Below the pieces are notes generated by a model, which ran no database searches, was not told the origin of the DNA, and saw only the letters and a program-made list of their open reading frames with translations. From Planctomycetota bacterium (GTDB taxonomy: Bacteria; Planctomycetota; Brocadiia; SM23-32; JAKLEA01): DNA of 64,000 nt. The number at the start of each line of letters is the position of its first letter. Position 1 is the stretch's first letter. The stretch is taken from assembly GCA_022711755.1 (NCBI GenBank), contig JAKLEA010000007.1, positions 124,001 through 188,000 of the forward strand. Direction: 5' to 3'. Made by a program: the position numbers and the translations under genes. Positions 62,327 to 64,000 of the stretch are shown here, piece by piece.

Positions 62327-63145
62327 TTGGATCAGCAGCATTCCTTGCCGAAAGTCATGACCATCGCAGGCTCCGACTCCGGGGGCGGAGCGGGCATTCA
62401 GGCCGATATTAAAACAATAACTCTGCTTGGCGGATTTGCCACATCCGTCCTGACGGCTCTGACCGCCCAGAATACTCAGACGGTCGCCGCCGCTTATAAA
62501 CTCCCGGACGACTTCATCAGGCTCCAGTTCAAAATTGTAATGGACGACATCGGGACCGATGCGGCCAAGACCGGCATGCTCGCAGACGCCGGAATCATCA
62601 GAACCGTATGCGATTGCCTTCGGGAACGCCCGGTCCCCTTTCTGGTAGTTGACCCGGTCATGGTCAGCAAGTCAGGCTCCAGCCTGCTTGCCCCGGACGC
62701 GGTTCAAGCGCTGCGCGAGAATCTACTCCCCCTCGCGACAATCATATGCCCCAACCTTCCTGAAGCCTCCGCATTGCTGGATCGCAAGATCGGCGATCTG
62801 GACGCCATGCGCGCGGCGGCGCAGGACATCGCCGGGATGGGTTGTCGCTATGCTCTCATCAAGGGCGGGCATCTGGATGGCCCGGCCGTTGACGTCCTGA
62901 GCAACGGCAAGGAAACCACCGAATTCGCATCCAAACGATTGCCGGGAAAGAATACTCACGGAACCGGCTGCTGCTTCTCGGCGGCAATCGCAACCTTCCT
63001 GGCCCGGGGCATGACAATTGAAGAAGCTGTAAAGAACGCGAAGAGATTCATTATGGAATCGGTCAGGAACGGACTGGATATCGGGGGGGGAAGAGGTCCG
63101 ATGGACCTTCTGTCCGGGGCGAGGGGAGCGGGATTTATTCCGTGA
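62327..63145 (+). CDS. thiD: Hydroxymethylpyrimidine/phosphomethylpyrimidine kinase
   Basis: Phosphorylates HMP and HMP-P in thiamine synthesis. 272 residues of the ribokinase fold: MTIAGSDSGGGAGIQADIKT at the N-terminus, TALTAQNT, VDPVMVSKSG, CPNLPEASALL and the catalytic/anion-hole THGTGCCFSAAIA. The start codon is TTG at 62327, placed 8 bases after a perfect AGGAGG that overlaps the end of the tetR-type gene; an ATG two bases after the AGGAGG is out of frame. No other thiamine genes are adjacent. Confidence 0.95.
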   Translation: MDQQHSLPKVMTIAGSDSGGGAGIQADIKTITLLGGFATSVLTALTAQNTQTVAAAYKLPDDFIRLQFKIVMDDIGTDAAKTGMLADAGIIRTVCDCLRERPVPFLVVDPVMVSKSGSSLLAPDAVQALRENLLPLATIICPNLPEASALLDRKIGDLDAMRAAAQDIAGMGCRYALIKGGHLDGPAVDVLSNGKETTEFASKRLPGKNTHGTGCCFSAAIATFLARGMTIEEAVKNAKRFIMESVRNGLDIGGGRGPMDLLSGARGAGFIP

Positions 63146-63151
63146 TTCCGC

Positions 63152-64000
63152 ATGGCGCAGAATGTCCCAAAATCCTCTCCGCCTGTCTTGCCGGTCGCGA
63201 TTGATGACGAGGAAAACCTGGAGTTTCAGGAACCGCCAAGCACAATTCAGACCGTCCAGCGGGCCTTCGAATGGTTCTTTTCCCTTACAGTGCCGATCGC
63301 ATTTCTTGCTTTCGCTTACGCCAAATATTACAGACCACAGGGAGAGGTTTATCTCGCTTCTCCGGAAGCGCTGAATGCCGCGCAGTCGGCACAAAGGCTG
63401 GCTGACGGCGACGGGTTCAAGACATCCGTCGTGACCCCGCTCTCGCTGCTCTACTCCCAGGATTTGGCAAATCACCCCGACTTGAGTCAGGCACCAGTCT
63501 GCCCCATGCTATTTTCCACGGCGTTCATGGCTCTCGGCGCAAGCGACAGGTCAGCCGCAGCGGTCACATGCGCGGCATGGATCATGAGCATGTGGCTGCT
63601 GGTCGCGCTCGTCAGGAAATGGAAGAAACCAGGGTTGCTCCCGCTGTCCGTCGGGCTTGCAATCTCCAGCCCCCAGATACTCTGTTGCGCCTTGCAGGGC
63701 GCGCCCGCGGCGATTTCAGCCGCGTTGTTCATGCTCATGGTCAACCTTATGGCCGACATTGTGCCGAGAAGCATCCCGGGCAGTCTGCCCGGGGAAGTCA
63801 TCCAGACCAGGCCGCAACCCCAATCGCATCTCTTCTTCTTCATGGCGCTTGCGGCGTCTGTCTGCGTGCTTACAAGTTATTCCACGTTCTTCCTGGTCGT
63901 CCCGCTGCTTGCCTGCGCCATGACTTTCGGCAACGCCAACAGGCGTCAGAAAGCGATTGCAGTTGCCGGCTTCGCCCTTCCGCTTGTCCCCTGGATGATC
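63152..64000 (+). CDS. Polytopic GT-C-like membrane protein, N-terminal part (runs off window)
   Basis: The frame opens with an ATG 6 bases after the thiD stop and stays open for 283 codons to the last base. A polar N-terminus (about 45 residues) leads to a helix (WFFSLTVPIAFLAFAYAKYY). Then comes an extracytoplasmic loop with the GT39/ArnT-type pattern (SAQRLADGDGFKTS, then a Pro-rich PVCPMLFSTAFMALGA segment) and several further helices (AAAVTCAAWIMSMWLLVAL, AAISAALFMLMVNLM, FFMALAASVCVLTSYSTFFL). This suggests a lipid-linked-sugar glycosyltransferase or a relative; the catalytic acidic pair expected in the first loop is not obvious, so the family is uncertain. No clear ribosome site; coupling to thiD is likely. 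Confidence 0.6.
   Translation, partial: MAQNVPKSSPPVLPVAIDDEENLEFQEPPSTIQTVQRAFEWFFSLTVPIAFLAFAYAKYYRPQGEVYLASPEALNAAQSAQRLADGDGFKTSVVTPLSLLYSQDLANHPDLSQAPVCPMLFSTAFMALGASDRSAAAVTCAAWIMSMWLLVALVRKWKKPGLLPLSVGLAISSPQILCCALQGAPAAISAALFMLMVNLMADIVPRSIPGSLPGEVIQTRPQPQSHLFFFMALAASVCVLTSYSTFFLVVPLLACAMTFGNANRRQKAIAVAGFALPLVPWMI

Overview
The window is a moderately GC-rich, densely packed bacterial chromosome segment of about 57% GC by eye. It has no rRNA, tRNA, CRISPR array, prophage or insertion sequence that I can see. The gene repertoire suggests a Gram-negative-type member of the Planctomycetota or a neighbouring candidate phylum. The pointers are a giant surface protein with an N-terminal LEPR-xLL-like motif, a Tat-exported formylglycine sulfatase, an OPT-like DUF6785-type membrane protein, an FG-GAP repeat protein, a two-domain acetylxylan-esterase-like hydrolase, two large Hanks-type Ser/Thr kinases, and an anaerobic 2-hydroxyacyl-CoA dehydratase-type radical system. 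This assignment is inference; no marker gene was searched.

Layout. 1-2.5 kb: the C-terminal part of EF-G, a convergent small basic protein, and an exported thioredoxin-fold protein without its CxxC. 2.6-9.8 kb: envelope polysaccharide genes (polyprenyl-phosphate sugar-1-phosphate transferase, O-antigen ligase/polymerase with TPRs, tandem-ACT protein, double WaaP-like kinase, GT4 glycosyltransferase). 10-15 kb: rpmF-plsX, a Tat-exported TIM-barrel protein, a nikR regulator divergent from a membrane protein, and carA. 15-20 kb, minus strand: OPT-like membrane protein, sulfatase and an orphan adenine methyltransferase. 20.7-26.2 kb: a 1849-residue surface protein (predicted seven-bladed propeller, cadherin-like and PKD repeats, beta-helix-like C-terminus), ending at a bidirectional terminator. 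26.4-31.9 kb, minus strand: a sulfur-assimilation operon (Rrf2 regulator, DUF2061 protein, APS reductase, a cytoplasmic ModA-like protein, sulfite reductase, sensor kinase). 32-39.8 kb, minus strand: a giant zinc-ribbon Ser/Thr kinase, TatC with an unusual C-terminal extension, family-4 uracil-DNA glycosylase and Nif3. 40-47 kb, minus strand: FG-GAP protein, esterase, two coiled-coil membrane proteins and a UDP-sugar dehydrogenase. 47-58.3 kb: an operon of FHA kinase, membrane protein, DUF4129, DUF4350, MoxR and a VWA-type protein, with pabB-pabC inserted between MoxR and the VWA-type gene. 58.4-63.1 kb: a dehydratase/benzoyl-CoA-reductase-type operon with its ATPase activator, a TetR regulator with a perfect operator-like palindrome, and thiD. 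The window ends inside a polytopic GT-C-like membrane protein gene.

The strongest leads for something not described before are the TatC protein with a seventh membrane helix and a FecR-like domain, the Cys-rich ModA-like protein without a signal peptide inside the APS/sulfite reductase operon together with a sensor kinase, the MoxR operon carrying pabBC where DUF58 normally sits, and the tandem WaaP-like kinase. Several genes lacking a ribosome binding site have a -10 box 7-8 nt before the start codon, which suggests leaderless transcripts.
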